Shown one piece after another: positions 33,573-43,614 of a stretch of 64,000 bases of DNA (the first letter of the stretch is position 1; each line of letters starts with the position of its first letter). The notes below the pieces were generated by a model that had not been told where the DNA came from, ran no database searches, and was given only the letters and a program-made list of their open reading frames with translations. The position numbers and the translations under genes are program-made. Source of the DNA: Bacteroides sp. MSB163 (GTDB lineage Bacteria; Bacteroidota; Bacteroidia; Bacteroidales; Bacteroidaceae); NCBI RefSeq assembly GCF_036416795.1, contig NZ_CP143867.1, positions 3,774,001 through 3,838,000 on the forward strand. Reading direction: 5' to 3'.

Positions 33573-34907
33573 TTACCACGCAACCGTTACTTCATACATA
33601 GGCAAAATCTTTGCTGTACAATCGGTATCTCTTCTCCGATGGTAAAAGCCAATATCGCCAGCCTGAAATGCGCTATTTCTTTCAGAATTATAAAGTATAG
33701 CAGAACAGTGCTGGGTATTTTTAATATCGGAAATCCAAATATCATCAGTTCTCATATATGATGAGCCAGATCCAGCAAAAACTGGTAGTGGTCCAAAAAG
33801 TTTGAGACATAGCTTGTTGCCATTAATTTTACTTTTAGATTGTATATAATCTAATCTACCTGCTTCGTCAGTTAGTATCTGAATTTCATTAGAATAATTA
33901 ATATATTTATCTAATACCCCTGTAATGTTTGTTCCACTTGGAATCCTCCAGTTTTTTCCTAACTGAGAAAGATATTCAGAGGCTTCACTATAAGTAAAAT
34001 CAGTAGAAGTTTCATTTTTTGCCATAAATTTAGTTGCCCAAAAATAGACTTTTTTATTTTTATCAGGTACTTCTCCTAAATATATCGTATTTTGCGGAGG
34101 AGTAATACATATAGCATTGTAAATTTTACCATATACAATGTTGCCATCATTGTATTCTATAAAACTACATAACTGATACCTTTCATTTTCTTCCAACAAA
34201 TTGATTTCAACATTGTACACTTTTTTATATTGTACACCATATATGGTATATATTGTATCTGTATATATCTTATTGGCATATAATCTTTTAAAAGTACTAA
34301 TATCTTTATTATTCTTTGTTCCGTAACAAACACCGCACTTAATTTCTTTTGTGTTAAATTGATAATTAACAAGAGTGTCTTTCAAAATAAATCCCCCTTC
34401 TTTATAATCTACAATTCTAATGTTACTGGGAAGAATGTCAATATTATTGCGTGTGTAAGTATAAGTTCCTTTTTTAGCCCCTAATAATGTACCCACCCAT
34501 TGACTTTCTAAGACTTCTTCTACCTTCCAATTAATACCACATGGGCTGTCGGTTGTAAGTGTTTCATTTTTTACACTATAATGCCATTTTCCTTTTTCAG
34601 AATATTTATAGCCAAAAGAATTAGAACCTATCCATGAGTAAGTACTGTCATTATAAAACTCCCAAATTCCATTTACGAGTCCGTATGCACTTGCGTTTCC
34701 TCCAGAAGCAACATAAGGACCATAACCATACCAACTTCCAACAAGATTTAAACCTTCTCCTTCCATTGGAGGTTTAATACTTGTTTGAGTATTTCCACTG
34801 CCACTATTGCCTCCCATTTCAGCATCTCCGTTAATTTCGTCATCACTACACGCTACAAGACTAAAAGTTATACCTAATAACAGTCCAAACAAATTTAATA
34901 TTTTCAT
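33573..34907 (-). CDS. lipoprotein of unknown function
   Basis: 444 aa from ATG 34907; GGAGG lies just upstream, inside an alternative start at 34919. Signal peptide M-K-I-L-N-L-F-G-L-L-L-G with lipobox L-V-A-C, then an acidic Asp/Gly/Ser-rich linker. The mature part is beta-rich (G-S-W-Y-G-Y-G, W-E-F-Y-N-D-S, G-K-W-H-Y), with a lipocalin-like start. AT-rich relative to neighbours and placed among IS remnants, so probably acquired. No family recognised. Confidence 0.65.
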   Translation of the reverse strand: MKILNLFGLLLGITFSLVACSDDEINGDAEMGGNSGSGNTQTSIKPPMEGEGLNLVGSWYGYGPYVASGGNASAYGLVNGIWEFYNDSTYSWIGSNSFGYKYSEKGKWHYSVKNETLTTDSPCGINWKVEEVLESQWVGTLLGAKKGTYTYTRNNIDILPSNIRIVDYKEGGFILKDTLVNYQFNTKEIKCGVCYGTKNNKDISTFKRLYANKIYTDTIYTIYGVQYKKVYNVEINLLEENERYQLCSFIEYNDGNIVYGKIYNAICITPPQNTIYLGEVPDKNKKVYFWATKFMAKNETSTDFTYSEASEYLSQLGKNWRIPSGTNITGVLDKYINYSNEIQILTDEAGRLDYIQSKSKINGNKLCLKLFGPLPVFAGSGSSYMRTDDIWISDIKNTQHCSAILYNSERNSAFQAGDIGFYHRRRDTDCTAKILPMYEVTVAW

Positions 34908-35163
34908 AAATACCTCCATTGTCTTTTCAGCTCCTTAAAGACCTTTAATTATAAAAAAAGCGTGGAACTGCAATGCCTACGCCTTTGAATGAAGGTCCTG
35001 AGAAAACCTTTGTGTACAGATGTAGTGATAGCAGCCCACGCTATAGCGCAGAAACCACTATGCCATCCTTGTATACGTTTGAAAGTTTCTCAGGTTTTCA
35101 TTCGCAAGAGATTAGCATAACGCTTCTTTTTTTTTCTAATATGTCATCGGAAAGAACCACTGT

Positions 35164-35580
35164 TCAATCCGATGCAAAAATATGAAAAATAATCAAATAA
35201 ACTCTACTGGATAGAACCTTATTTTCTCGTTTTTTGCGTTTTATAGTTTCAATCCTCTTTTGGGTGCAGCCTACACCCAACTTTTCTTTGAGTTCCTGAA
35301 ACTTCATCCTAAACCACTCAAGTATAGGCATTCCGTCAATGCACAGCCGGAATTTCCCCTTCTCCTGCGGGTTCCTCTCCATGGTTGCCATTGAATGTTC
35401 TGTCCTAAACTTCTTCCGATGCTCCTTCGAATAGAGCCTGCCCTTGAACCCTTCGAGGTGCAAGCTGAAGGTTTGCCTTATCAGTTCTTCGGTGAACCTC
35501 ACTTCCCAGCATTGCCTGGCTATGAGCAGCAGTTCCTTTACGATAGAGAAATGAATCTACAATGGAAGAGTTTATAGTCA
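35164..35580 (-). pseudogene. remnant ORF of unknown origin
   Basis: An open stretch reads I-V-K-E-L-L-L-I-A-R-Q-C-W-E-V-R-F and then a basic helical C-terminus. There is no plausible start, and it lies between IS remnants. It may be the end of a mobile-element protein; I do not recognise it. Confidence 0.35.
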
Positions 35581-35643
35581 TTTTTGGGGCAGGGCAACCG
35601 CACCAAATTTTCATATAATTGTTAGAAATATTACTTTTGCGTC

Positions 35644-36034
35644 ATGAATACTAGTATCCGCCCTTATTTTTCAGATGTTACCGACCCTCGTGTTACCGGT
35701 CGTTGTTTACACTTGTTATTAGACATACTGTTGATAGGTCTATGTGCTGAACTTGAGCATAACCTTCGTTTATATGGAAAATCTATTTTATGCGATTTGT
35801 CCGAGAAGCAAATTGTAATCGACGGTAAAAAGCAGCGGGGTATTTCCCCCCGCCACACGTGGCAACAAGGGCTTGTACCTAATGAATGTTTGGGTGAGCG
35901 AAAACTGTTTTTGTATCGCCCAGAAAAAGGTAGAAGGCAAATCCAATGAGATTACCGCCATTCCTTCTGTCTTAAGCGACATAGACATTGAGGATGCGGT
36001 TGCCCTGGTTTATTTAGATGAAACGAATAAGTAA
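35644..36034 (+). mobile_element. ISAs1-family (H-repeat type) transposase remnant
   Basis: Starts M-N-T-S-I-R-P-Y-F-S-D-V-T-D-P-R-V as full transposases do, then jumps by internal deletion to V-I-D-G-K-K-Q-R-G-I-S, and shifts frame to V-W-V-S-E-N-C-F-C-I-A-Q and N-E-I-T-A-I-P-S-V-L-S-D. At least one deletion and one frameshift; the catalytic region is incomplete. TACTTTTG at 35632 is a leftover -7 box. Confidence 0.75.
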
Positions 36035-36280
36035 ACACTTGTTCATAATGGATAAGGAATGAGCATTTTAGTTTAAAACCATACATGACTTGAGTTTTTT
36101 GCTGTGTTGCTTGAACAAAAAGATAGAATATTTTTTGTATAGGTATAAAAAAGTAAGTTAATCACTTGTTTTCCCTACAATACCGTTTCGCAAGAAGAAA
36201 GAAATAGAAAAGGCAATCCATTTGTTGTGCATATATATGCTATTTCTTTATGCATTAAGCCTAGTTTATACAGATTCTAT

Positions 36281-36412
36281 ACGTTGGATATCTATATCTG
36301 ACACGTTGCATCTATACTTCTGACGCGTCACATCTATAGTTCCAACGGCTGGCATCTATAGTTCCGACGCCTAACATCTATAGTTCCGGCATCCAACACT
36401 TGTACAACCGTC
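36281..36412. repeat. five to six tandem 22-base repeats
   Basis: Units at 36281, 36303, 36325, 36347, 36369 and a degraded one at 36391, each 22 bases. The core CATCTATAGTTCCGAC is best kept in the third to fifth units. Units abut without spacers, so this is not a CRISPR array. Lies in a gene-poor stretch after the ISAs1 remnant. Confidence 0.8.
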
Positions 36413-36751
36413 ACCTCGCACTGCCGTATCCGTCATTTCAGCCCCTATTTCCCGCTATTTTAAATGTATACATTTCTGTATCTTGTTGTTTGTCTTGTTT
36501 TTACATCTTTTTACTGCTGTGTTTTCATTCACACAGGCATCCGGACGAAAACAACGCATTCTCAGCCGTTCAAATATGCAAAGTGTCAATTAGTCAGTTG
36601 TATCGATACACGATAAATCAGATGAAAGTGCTATTCCCGCTTATTTATTCCGAGATGTAGGGGGAATGGAAGAATAAGTTGATGTTAAATATGCAGGAAT
36701 AGATTGCGGAAGTTAATTATATAGTTTACTTTGCGGTAAAATAAAACAGTA
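36413..36751. other. gene-free stretch upstream of the toxin-antitoxin pair
   Basis: 339 bases with no supported gene; T-rich. The promoter of the HigB/HigA pair should lie near its right end. Confidence 0.5.
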
Positions 36752-37109
36752 ATGGAATATAAAAGAGAAATAATCGTGCATGGGGATTATTTTGCAGAGT
36801 TTTATGATAAACAAGTATCTTCTGTGAGACAAAAAATAAATTATGTACTCAATCTCCTGCGTGTAGAAGAATATATTCCTTCCAGATTTTTTCGAAATAT
36901 AGAGAATGTCAGAGGACTATTTGAGATAAGAATAGAAATGGAAAGCAATATCTTTCGCATATTCTGTTGCTTTGATGAAGGAAAACTGGTTGTTCTCTTT
37001 AATGGTTTTTCAGAAGAAAACACAAAAGACACCTCTAAAAGAAATAGAAAAGGCAACCTCAATTATGAAAGAATATTTTGATTTAAAGAAGAAAGGAAAT
37101 AGACTATGA
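36752..37109 (+). pseudogene. HigB/RelE-type toxin with a late frameshift
   Basis: The frame gives M-E-Y-K-R-E-I-I-V-H and R-G-L-F-E-I-R-I-E-M-E-S-N-I-F-R-I-F-C-C-F-D, the phage-derived Gp49-like/HigB fold. After V-V-L-F-N-G-F the open frame continues with odd sequence to 37081, while another frame gives the family ending Q-K-K-T-Q-K-T-P-L-K-E-I-E-K-A and stops at TGA 37107-37109, overlapping the antitoxin ATG. The difference is one extra T in the run near 37006-37010. A changed last third probably weakens or kills the toxin, unless the slip is corrected or programmed. Confidence 0.75.
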
Positions 37110-37423
37110 GTGAAACAAATGCTAAAGCAAAATCAGTCAAAGGATGCCATACCTTTGATGAAATATTGGATGTGGAATACGGGCAGAAAGGCACACCGGA
37201 ACGCAATGAGTTTGAACGGGGGGCAGAAGCCTTTATTCTTGCCGAACGTCTGAAAGAAGAACGTCTGAAAGCCGGTCTTACCCAGGAACAACTTGCTGCG
37301 AAAATAGGTACAAAGAAAACCTATATCTCACGCATCGAGAATGGAAAAGCAGATGTACAACTCTCCACTCTCTTCCGCATTTTCGAAGGGTTGGGGAAAA
37401 GGGTCAGTCTGACTATTCTTTAA
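37106..37423 (+). CDS. HigA-type antitoxin, Xre-family HTH
   Basis: 105 aa. HTH: R-L-K-A-G-L-T-Q-E-Q-L-A-A-K-I-G-T-K-K-T-Y-I-S-R-I-E-N-G. Start ATG overlaps the ancestral toxin stop (ATGA), a sign of coupling. It would bind the toxin and repress the operon. Intact although the toxin frame is shifted. Confidence 0.85.
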   Translation: MSETNAKAKSVKGCHTFDEILDVEYGQKGTPERNEFERGAEAFILAERLKEERLKAGLTQEQLAAKIGTKKTYISRIENGKADVQLSTLFRIFEGLGKRVSLTIL

Positions 37424-37437
37424 AGAAAGTCTTTTTA

Positions 37438-37525
37438 ACCACAGATTTCACAGATTTCCACAGATTATCTATCTTGATAATCAATTATTTAATTTTAATC
37501 TGTGTCAATCCGTGTAATCTGTGGT
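37438..37525. repeat. imperfect 30-base inverted repeat
   Basis: Left arm 37438-37467 and right arm 37496-37525, each starting or ending with ACCACAGATT/AATCTGTGGT; four mismatches in 30. CACAGATT recurs inside each arm. Resembles dispersed intergenic repeats of Bacteroides; may also terminate transcription after HigA. Confidence 0.65.
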
Positions 37526-37667
37526 GAGTTTTGACTTCTTCATCTTTAATACACTCTCTTTCCTTTTAAGTTAAATTCGCTTTTACCCCCTGTTTTTTCG
37601 TTTTGCTTCTTTTGCCGCTGCTGCGTCTCGATAATTTTGTTTTTCTTTGCAGAAAAGAAGAAAAAAC

Positions 37668-38687
37668 ATGATGTCCTCATTCGATACCTACATAAGCCGT
37701 AAACTGCCGCTGGTCAGCCTGATTAGTGCGGTTTTTATCATATATCCCAATATAGCCTGCCTCCCTTGGGATATAAAATTCTGGGGAGTTTGTGCGGGCT
37801 TTTATTGGTATTTCGCCTACCGTTTCTTTTTCTTCTGGGTACTGATTAGCTTGTTGATACGCTATAATCTGCGCCGTCTGCCGGATGCACAGTTTAAGGA
37901 ACGCTTTGCCCGTAACTTCGGCTATTTGTTGCTTGCTTACGCGGGGTTTGCATCCGTTTCCTACTGGATTGCCTCGTATGGCATCCGCACCGACTTTCTG
38001 GGCAGCACCTTGCTTTCCCAATTCTTCATCCTGTGTTCCCTCTGCACGCTTATCGGCCACATCTCCATGCTCTACTCCAAACAGCGGGAGAAGGAACACG
38101 AGATTGAACGCTTGCGCATAGAGAACCTGCAAAGCCGGTGCGATGCATTGGCCAACCAGATAAACCCGCATTTCTTTTTTAATTCACTGAACGGAGTGCA
38201 ATCGCTCATTCGCAAGAAGGATGACGAGAAAACACTGATGTACGTGCATGAGTTGTCCGACATCTTCCGCTATATTCTTCAGAGTGACAAGAAAGGGCTG
38301 GTCACATTGAGGGAGGAATTGGAATTCATCCAGTCTTTCCGCTACGTGATGGAGGTGCGTTTTGCTAATAAGCTGGTGTTCTCCATCCGGGTAGATGAGG
38401 CTGTGCAGGATGAATTGACATTGCCAGTGCTTTCATTGCTCCCACTGGTGGAGAACGTGACCGTTCATAATATGATAGACAGTGAACATAAAATGGAAAT
38501 ATCTATCCGGCTGAATGAACAGAATGAGTTGGTGGTGTCCAATCCTGTTTACCCCAAACTCTCTCCGCCCGATACCAACGGAACCGGATTGAAGAATCTG
38601 GAAAGCCGTTTTGCTTTGCTGATGAACAAGCAAATCCGGGTGGAGTGCGATGAAGAAACATTCCGGGTTTATCTCCCTTTAAAATAA
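37668..38687 (+). CDS. LytS-type sensor histidine kinase
   Basis: 339 aa from ATG 37668; an upstream TTG start is unlikely. Four membrane helices in the first 130 residues, then the His_kinase domain with N-Q-I-N-P-H-F-F-F-N-S-L-N (phospho-acceptor His) and L-P-V-L-S-L-L-P-L-V-E-N (N-box), N-G-T-G-L-K-N-L (G-box). Pairs with the LytTR regulator 35 bases downstream and precedes a TonB receptor operon. Confidence 0.9.
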   Translation: MMSSFDTYISRKLPLVSLISAVFIIYPNIACLPWDIKFWGVCAGFYWYFAYRFFFFWVLISLLIRYNLRRLPDAQFKERFARNFGYLLLAYAGFASVSYWIASYGIRTDFLGSTLLSQFFILCSLCTLIGHISMLYSKQREKEHEIERLRIENLQSRCDALANQINPHFFFNSLNGVQSLIRKKDDEKTLMYVHELSDIFRYILQSDKKGLVTLREELEFIQSFRYVMEVRFANKLVFSIRVDEAVQDELTLPVLSLLPLVENVTVHNMIDSEHKMEISIRLNEQNELVVSNPVYPKLSPPDTNGTGLKNLESRFALLMNKQIRVECDEETFRVYLPLK

Positions 38688-38722
38688 AAATAGAATCAAT
38701 ATCAAAACAAAAGAGTAGCGAT

Positions 38723-39478
38723 ATGAGAGTGCTTATTGTAGAAGACGAGACTGCCGCTTATGAGAATCTGGTAGATATTCTCAAGGAAGTCTCCTATGAT
38801 ATTCAGATTTCCGGTAATACGGAAAGTGTGACCCAGACTATCCATTGGCTGCAATCCAATCCGGCTCCGGATTTGATATTCATGGATATACATTTGTCGG
38901 ACGGCTCGGCATTTACCATCTTCGATAAAATGGAACTGGAAACTCCTATTGTTTTTACGACGGCATACGACCGCTATGCGATAGAAGCTTTTAAGGTGAA
39001 TAGCGTGGACTACCTATTGAAGCCGGTGAAGGTGGAGGATGTGAAGCATGCACTGGATAAGTATAGCAAGCTGACCCGTCAGGATATTCTGCAATACTTG
39101 TCTCAGTTGAACCTGTTGGCACCGGCGCCCAGATATAAAGATAAGCTATTGATTCCCTATAAAGATAAATTGCTGCCTGTCAGTCTAAGGGATGTTTCGT
39201 GTTTTTATACGGCGGATAAGAATACGTGTGTGTATCTGAAAGACGGGACCATGTATCCGTATTCCAAGACGTTGGAACAGATAATGTCCTCTCTGAAGCC
39301 CGCTGACTTTGTTCGGGCGAATAAGCAATTCATCATAGCCAGGAACAGCGTGACGGATATAACAATCTGGTTCGATAGCCGCCTGCTGGTGACGCTCGAT
39401 GTGGAGGTTCCCGAGCGTGTCTATATTAGTAAGAATAGGGCATCCGAATTCAAGTCCTGGTTGGTGAATAACGATTAG
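38723..39478 (+). CDS. LytTR-family response regulator
   Basis: 251 aa. Receiver domain with E-D-E near residue 7, phospho-acceptor Asp in L-I-F-M-D-I-H-L, and V-D-Y-L-L-K-P with the conserved Lys; LytTR DNA-binding domain from about residue 150 (F-V-R-A-N-K-Q-F-I-I-A). Probable regulator of the adjoining TonB receptor operon. Confidence 0.9.
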   Translation: MRVLIVEDETAAYENLVDILKEVSYDIQISGNTESVTQTIHWLQSNPAPDLIFMDIHLSDGSAFTIFDKMELETPIVFTTAYDRYAIEAFKVNSVDYLLKPVKVEDVKHALDKYSKLTRQDILQYLSQLNLLAPAPRYKDKLLIPYKDKLLPVSLRDVSCFYTADKNTCVYLKDGTMYPYSKTLEQIMSSLKPADFVRANKQFIIARNSVTDITIWFDSRLLVTLDVEVPERVYISKNRASEFKSWLVNND

Positions 39479-39552
39479 GTTACAGGACGTTAATCAGTAA
39501 TTTAGGTATATACTACTGTAATTTGTCTACAGGTTCTGTAGGCGACAGTCCC

Positions 39553-39560
39553 TATATTTG
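39553..39560 (+). promoter_or_regulatory. -7 box before the TonB receptor gene
   Basis: TATATTTG fits TAnnTTTG, 41 bases before the start codon; the -33 element is weak, which fits activation by the preceding LytTR regulator. Confidence 0.5.
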
Positions 39561-39601
39561 CAATCGAAAACTATTTATAGAATAAAAGAGTAATTTTAAA
39601 G

Positions 39602-41512
39602 ATGAAAAAAGAGAGAACGATACTTGCATTATGTATAGGCTGCCTGATAAGTGCGGCAAGCCTGCAAGCACAAACCGGCAAGGATAGCACACAGGTAGCG
39701 AGAAGCTACGCTATCAATGAAGTGGTGGTGACGGGCACACGCAGCGAAACGGATGTACGCCATCTGCCTATGACTGTATCAGTGGTGGGACGTCCGCAAC
39801 TTGAAGCGAGTCGGCAAAGCTCCGTGCTTCCGGTGCTGAATTCACAAGTGCCCGGTTTTTTCTCAACCTCGCGCGGCGTGATGGGTTATGGTGTAGCTAC
39901 GGGCGCATCAGGACAAATGTCGCTGCGCGGAATCGGTGGCCCTGCACAAGCCGGGCTGCCCACTACCGGGCTGTTGGTTCTGATTGACGGACATCCCCAA
40001 TACATGGGCTTGATGGGACATCCCATCGCCGATGCTTACCAGACAATGATGGCTGAGCGCGTAGAAGTGCTCCGTGGTCCGGCATCAGTGCTTTATGGTT
40101 CCAATGCCATGGGGGGCGTTATCAATATCGTCACCCGCAAAATGCAGGAAGACGGTGTGAATACAAGCATCAACATCGGTGCCGGTTCTTATGGAACCTT
40201 GCAGACCGAGGCAACCAACCGCATCCGGAAAGGACGTTTCAGTAGTACAGTGACGGCTTCTTATAATCGTACAGACGGGCATCGGGCTGATATGGGCTTT
40301 GAACAATACGGTGGTTATGCCAAGTTGGGTTATGATTTTACGGACAACTGGAAGCTGTGGGGAGATGTGAATATCACCCGTTTCAATGCCACCAATCCGG
40401 GGGCGGTTACTCGCCCTTATATCGACAACGACCAGCGCATCACTCGCGGTATGACCTCTTTTGCTCTGGAGAATCATTACGAAAAAACCTCGGGAGCATT
40501 GAGTTTCTTTTATAACTGGGGAGACCACTGGATAAACGACGGTTATCAGCCCGGCGGAAAACCGCTTGACTACCGCTTCAACTCCAACGACCAGATGCTC
40601 GGTGTATCATGGTATCAGAGTCTGCAACTTTTCAAAGGAAACCGGGTGACTGTAGGAGCCGATTATTTTCATTTCGGCGGTGAAGCATGGAACAAATTCT
40701 CTGACGGACATCGTGAAACCTCGGCGGATAAATCCCTGAATGAAGTAGCCGGATATGTAGACTTCCGGCAGGACATTGTTGCCTGGCTCACACTAAATGC
40801 CGGTGCACGCGTAGACCATCATTCGCAGACTGGGACGGAGCTTATTCCACAAGTCGGTCTGGCTTTCCACCTCCCGAAGGATGCGGAAATCAAGGCAATG
40901 GCAAGTAAGGGATTTCGCAATCCCACCATTCGCGAAATGTATATGTTCCCTCCGCAAAATCCGGATTTGAAGCCCGAGAAACTATGGAATTATGAACTTT
41001 CCTTCTCGCAGCGCCTTATGGAAAACCGTTTGTCATACGGCGTAAATGTGTTCTATATCAATGGTGAAAACCTGATTCTGCGTCTTCCCAATCCGGCAGG
41101 CAGTGGCATGCTGAACCAAAACTCCGGTGAGATTGAGAACTGGGGCGCGGAAGCGAATATAGGATACCAGTTCAACCCGATGTGGGGTGTCACGGCAAAT
41201 TATAGCTGGCTTCATATGGAGAATCCTGTATTGGCATCTCCCGAACATAAACTTTACGGAGGCATGAACTTCAGAAAAGGACGTTGGAGCGCATCTACGG
41301 GCATTCAATATGTGAAAGGACTTTACACAGAACTGGATGCGGAAACCAAGGAGAACTTTGTGCTGTGGGATATGCAGGGGAGCTTTAAAGCGACCAATTA
41401 CCTGTCGTTCTATGTGCGTGGCGAGAACTTGCTGGCACAACGTTACGAAATAATAGCCGGCTATCCTATGCCGAAAGCTACTTTTATGGGTGGAGTAAAT
41501 ATTAACTTTTAA
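39602..41512 (+). CDS. TonB-dependent outer-membrane receptor
   Basis: 636 aa. Signal peptide ending S-L-Q-A-Q-T; TonB-box-like region I-N-E-V-V-V-T-G-T-R; plug domain with L-Y-G-S-N-A-M-G-G-V-I-N-I-V-T-R; beta-barrel ending in the outer-membrane signature F-M-G-G-V-N-I-N-F. Small size points to a metal, cofactor or vitamin cargo. Operon with an ECF-type S component and iron-sulfur proteins. Confidence 0.9.
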   Translation: MKKERTILALCIGCLISAASLQAQTGKDSTQVARSYAINEVVVTGTRSETDVRHLPMTVSVVGRPQLEASRQSSVLPVLNSQVPGFFSTSRGVMGYGVATGASGQMSLRGIGGPAQAGLPTTGLLVLIDGHPQYMGLMGHPIADAYQTMMAERVEVLRGPASVLYGSNAMGGVINIVTRKMQEDGVNTSINIGAGSYGTLQTEATNRIRKGRFSSTVTASYNRTDGHRADMGFEQYGGYAKLGYDFTDNWKLWGDVNITRFNATNPGAVTRPYIDNDQRITRGMTSFALENHYEKTSGALSFFYNWGDHWINDGYQPGGKPLDYRFNSNDQMLGVSWYQSLQLFKGNRVTVGADYFHFGGEAWNKFSDGHRETSADKSLNEVAGYVDFRQDIVAWLTLNAGARVDHHSQTGTELIPQVGLAFHLPKDAEIKAMASKGFRNPTIREMYMFPPQNPDLKPEKLWNYELSFSQRLMENRLSYGVNVFYINGENLILRLPNPAGSGMLNQNSGEIENWGAEANIGYQFNPMWGVTANYSWLHMENPVLASPEHKLYGGMNFRKGRWSASTGIQYVKGLYTELDAETKENFVLWDMQGSFKATNYLSFYVRGENLLAQRYEIIAGYPMPKATFMGGVNINF

Positions 41513-41526
41513 TAAGTATATAAATT

Positions 41527-42039
41527 ATGAAAACAACAACTATCAGACTGTATTCTCTGGATTACGGCAATGTGAAAACGTATTTTGCTGCCGCTCTTTT
41601 CATTCTGGGCAACCTGGCTCTGCCACAGCTTTGCCATCTTATCCCGCAAGGCGGTCTCACGCTGCTTCCCATCTATTTCTTTACGCTTATCGCAGCCTAT
41701 AAATATGGTTGGAAAGTAGGATTACTGACTGCTGTCTTTTCTCCGGTTTTGAATCATCTGCTTTTCGGTATGCCTGCTGCGGGCATGCTTCCGGCTATAC
41801 TCTTGAAATCGGCCTTGCTGGCTGTGGCTGCCGGATATGTTGCCAACCGCTTCAAACGTGTCTCTGTCCCGATGCTGGCATTGGTGGTTCTGGCTTATCA
41901 GCTTGCGGGCACATTAGGCGAGTGGGCCACGTTGGGGAACTTCATCCTTGCTTTCCAGGATTTCCGTATCGGTATTCCGGGAATGGTATTGCAAGTTTTC
42001 GGCGGTTATCTGTTCATTAAGTATTTGGTTTATAAATGA
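41527..42039 (+). CDS. ECF-transporter S component-like membrane protein
   Basis: 170 aa with about five membrane helices (A-A-L-F-I-L-G-N-L-A-L-P and L-L-P-I-Y-F-F-T-L-I-A-A-Y-K-Y-G are characteristic). Likely the substrate-binding subunit for inner-membrane uptake of what the TonB receptor delivers. Substrate not deducible. Confidence 0.65.
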   Translation: MKTTTIRLYSLDYGNVKTYFAAALFILGNLALPQLCHLIPQGGLTLLPIYFFTLIAAYKYGWKVGLLTAVFSPVLNHLLFGMPAAGMLPAILLKSALLAVAAGYVANRFKRVSVPMLALVVLAYQLAGTLGEWATLGNFILAFQDFRIGIPGMVLQVFGGYLFIKYLVYK

Positions 42040-42058
42040 TATTCCATAAAATAGAAGT

Positions 42059-43564
42059 ATGTTACGAAAAATCAGACTAACAGTTGCCATTTTCTTCTTT
42101 GTACTGATTACGCTGCTGTTTCTCGACTTCACGGGGACGCTACACGGTTGGTTCGATTGGATGGCTAAAATTCAGTTCTTGCCTGCGTTGTTGGCCTTGA
42201 ATGTAGGGGTTGTGATAGCCCTGATTGTGCTGACGTTGCTTTTAGGTCGTGTGTATTGTTCGGTAATATGTCCGCTGGGTGTCTTTCAGGACGTAGTTTC
42301 ATGGCTGGGCAAAAAGCGGAAGAAGAACCGCTACTCTTATTCGCCTGCACTCAATTGGTTGCGTTATGGAGTGTTGGGCGTGTTTATATTGGCTTTGATA
42401 GGGGGCGTCGGCTCTCTGGTGGCATTGCTTGCACCTTACAGTTCATATGGTCGGATTGCTTCCAATCTCTTTGCCCCAGTCTATCAGTGGGGAAATAACC
42501 TGCTTGCCTATCTGGCGGAACGTGCGGACAGTTATATGTTCTATTCCGTGGACGTGTGGATGAAGGCTGCGGGGACCTTTGCGATAGCTGTCCTGACGTT
42601 TGCCGTTCTGGCTGTATTGGCTTGGCGCAACGGACGTACATATTGTAATACGATTTGTCCGGTGGGCACGGTGCTGGGATTCTTTTCACGTTTTTCTTTT
42701 CTGAAACCGGTAATCGATACGAGTAAATGTAATGGTTGCGGTTTGTGCGCACGTAATTGTAAGGCGGCATGCATTGATTCTAAAAATCATAAAATAGATT
42801 ATAGCCGCTGTGTGGCTTGTATGGATTGCATCGGTAAGTGTAAGAAAGGAGCCATCCGTTATGAGCGTCCGCATAAGGAAGTGCGGAAACCGTTGGCTGC
42901 TGAAAAAGTGACTGGTGTTTCATCGGAGCAGGTGGACAATGCACGCCGCGCTTTCTTTTCTGCCGGTGCCGTATTTGCTGCAAGTACATTGCTGAAGGCA
43001 CAGGAGAAAAAAGTGGATGGTGGATTGGCTGTCATTGAGGATAAGAAAATACCGGAACGGACCACACCTATAGTACCGGCAGGTTCACTGAGTGCCCGTA
43101 ACTTTGCGCAGCATTGTACAGCTTGCCAGCTTTGTGTATCAGTGTGCCCTAATCAGGTTTTACGTCCATCCGGTAATCTGATGACGTTGATGCAGCCAGA
43201 GATGTCTTATGAACGTGGTTATTGCCGTCCGGAATGTACTAAGTGTGCTGAGGTGTGTCCGGCGGATGCCATTCATCCCATCAGTCCGGCAGATAAATCG
43301 TCTATCCAGATCGGTCATGCCGTATGGATCAGGAAGAATTGTGTGCCGTTGACTGATGGAGTAAATTGTGGCAACTGTGCCCGTCATTGCCCGGTAGCGG
43401 CGATAGAGATGATTCCATCTGAGGTGGATAATCCGAATTCTCCGAAGATTCCGGCTGTGAATGTCGAGCGTTGTATCGGTTGTGGTGCCTGTGAGAATCT
43501 TTGTCCGGCACGTCCTTTCAGTGCTATCTATGTAGAGGGACATGAGAGACATCGGGTGATATAA
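42059..43564 (+). CDS. NapH/polyferredoxin-type 4Fe-4S membrane protein
   Basis: 501 aa. N-terminal membrane helices with C-S-V-I-C-P-L-G and C-N-T-I-C-P-V-G motifs as in NapH/CcoG, then six ferredoxin-type clusters of cysteines (C-N-G-C-G-L-C, C-V-A-C-M-D-C, C-T-A-C-Q-L-C, C-T-K-C-A-E-V-C, C-G-N-C-A-R-H-C, C-I-G-C-G-A-C). Transfers electrons across or along the membrane, probably to the aldo/keto reductase encoded next. Confidence 0.85.
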   Translation: MLRKIRLTVAIFFFVLITLLFLDFTGTLHGWFDWMAKIQFLPALLALNVGVVIALIVLTLLLGRVYCSVICPLGVFQDVVSWLGKKRKKNRYSYSPALNWLRYGVLGVFILALIGGVGSLVALLAPYSSYGRIASNLFAPVYQWGNNLLAYLAERADSYMFYSVDVWMKAAGTFAIAVLTFAVLAVLAWRNGRTYCNTICPVGTVLGFFSRFSFLKPVIDTSKCNGCGLCARNCKAACIDSKNHKIDYSRCVACMDCIGKCKKGAIRYERPHKEVRKPLAAEKVTGVSSEQVDNARRAFFSAGAVFAASTLLKAQEKKVDGGLAVIEDKKIPERTTPIVPAGSLSARNFAQHCTACQLCVSVCPNQVLRPSGNLMTLMQPEMSYERGYCRPECTKCAEVCPADAIHPISPADKSSIQIGHAVWIRKNCVPLTDGVNCGNCARHCPVAAIEMIPSEVDNPNSPKIPAVNVERCIGCGACENLCPARPFSAIYVEGHERHRVI

Positions 43565-43614
43565 AGGTGGTAATGTGATAGGGTGATAAAGTGATAAATA
43601 TTAGAAGAACAGAT

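Noticed and set aside
36281..36412. CRISPR array
   Set aside because: Repeats abut without spacers and there are no cas genes.
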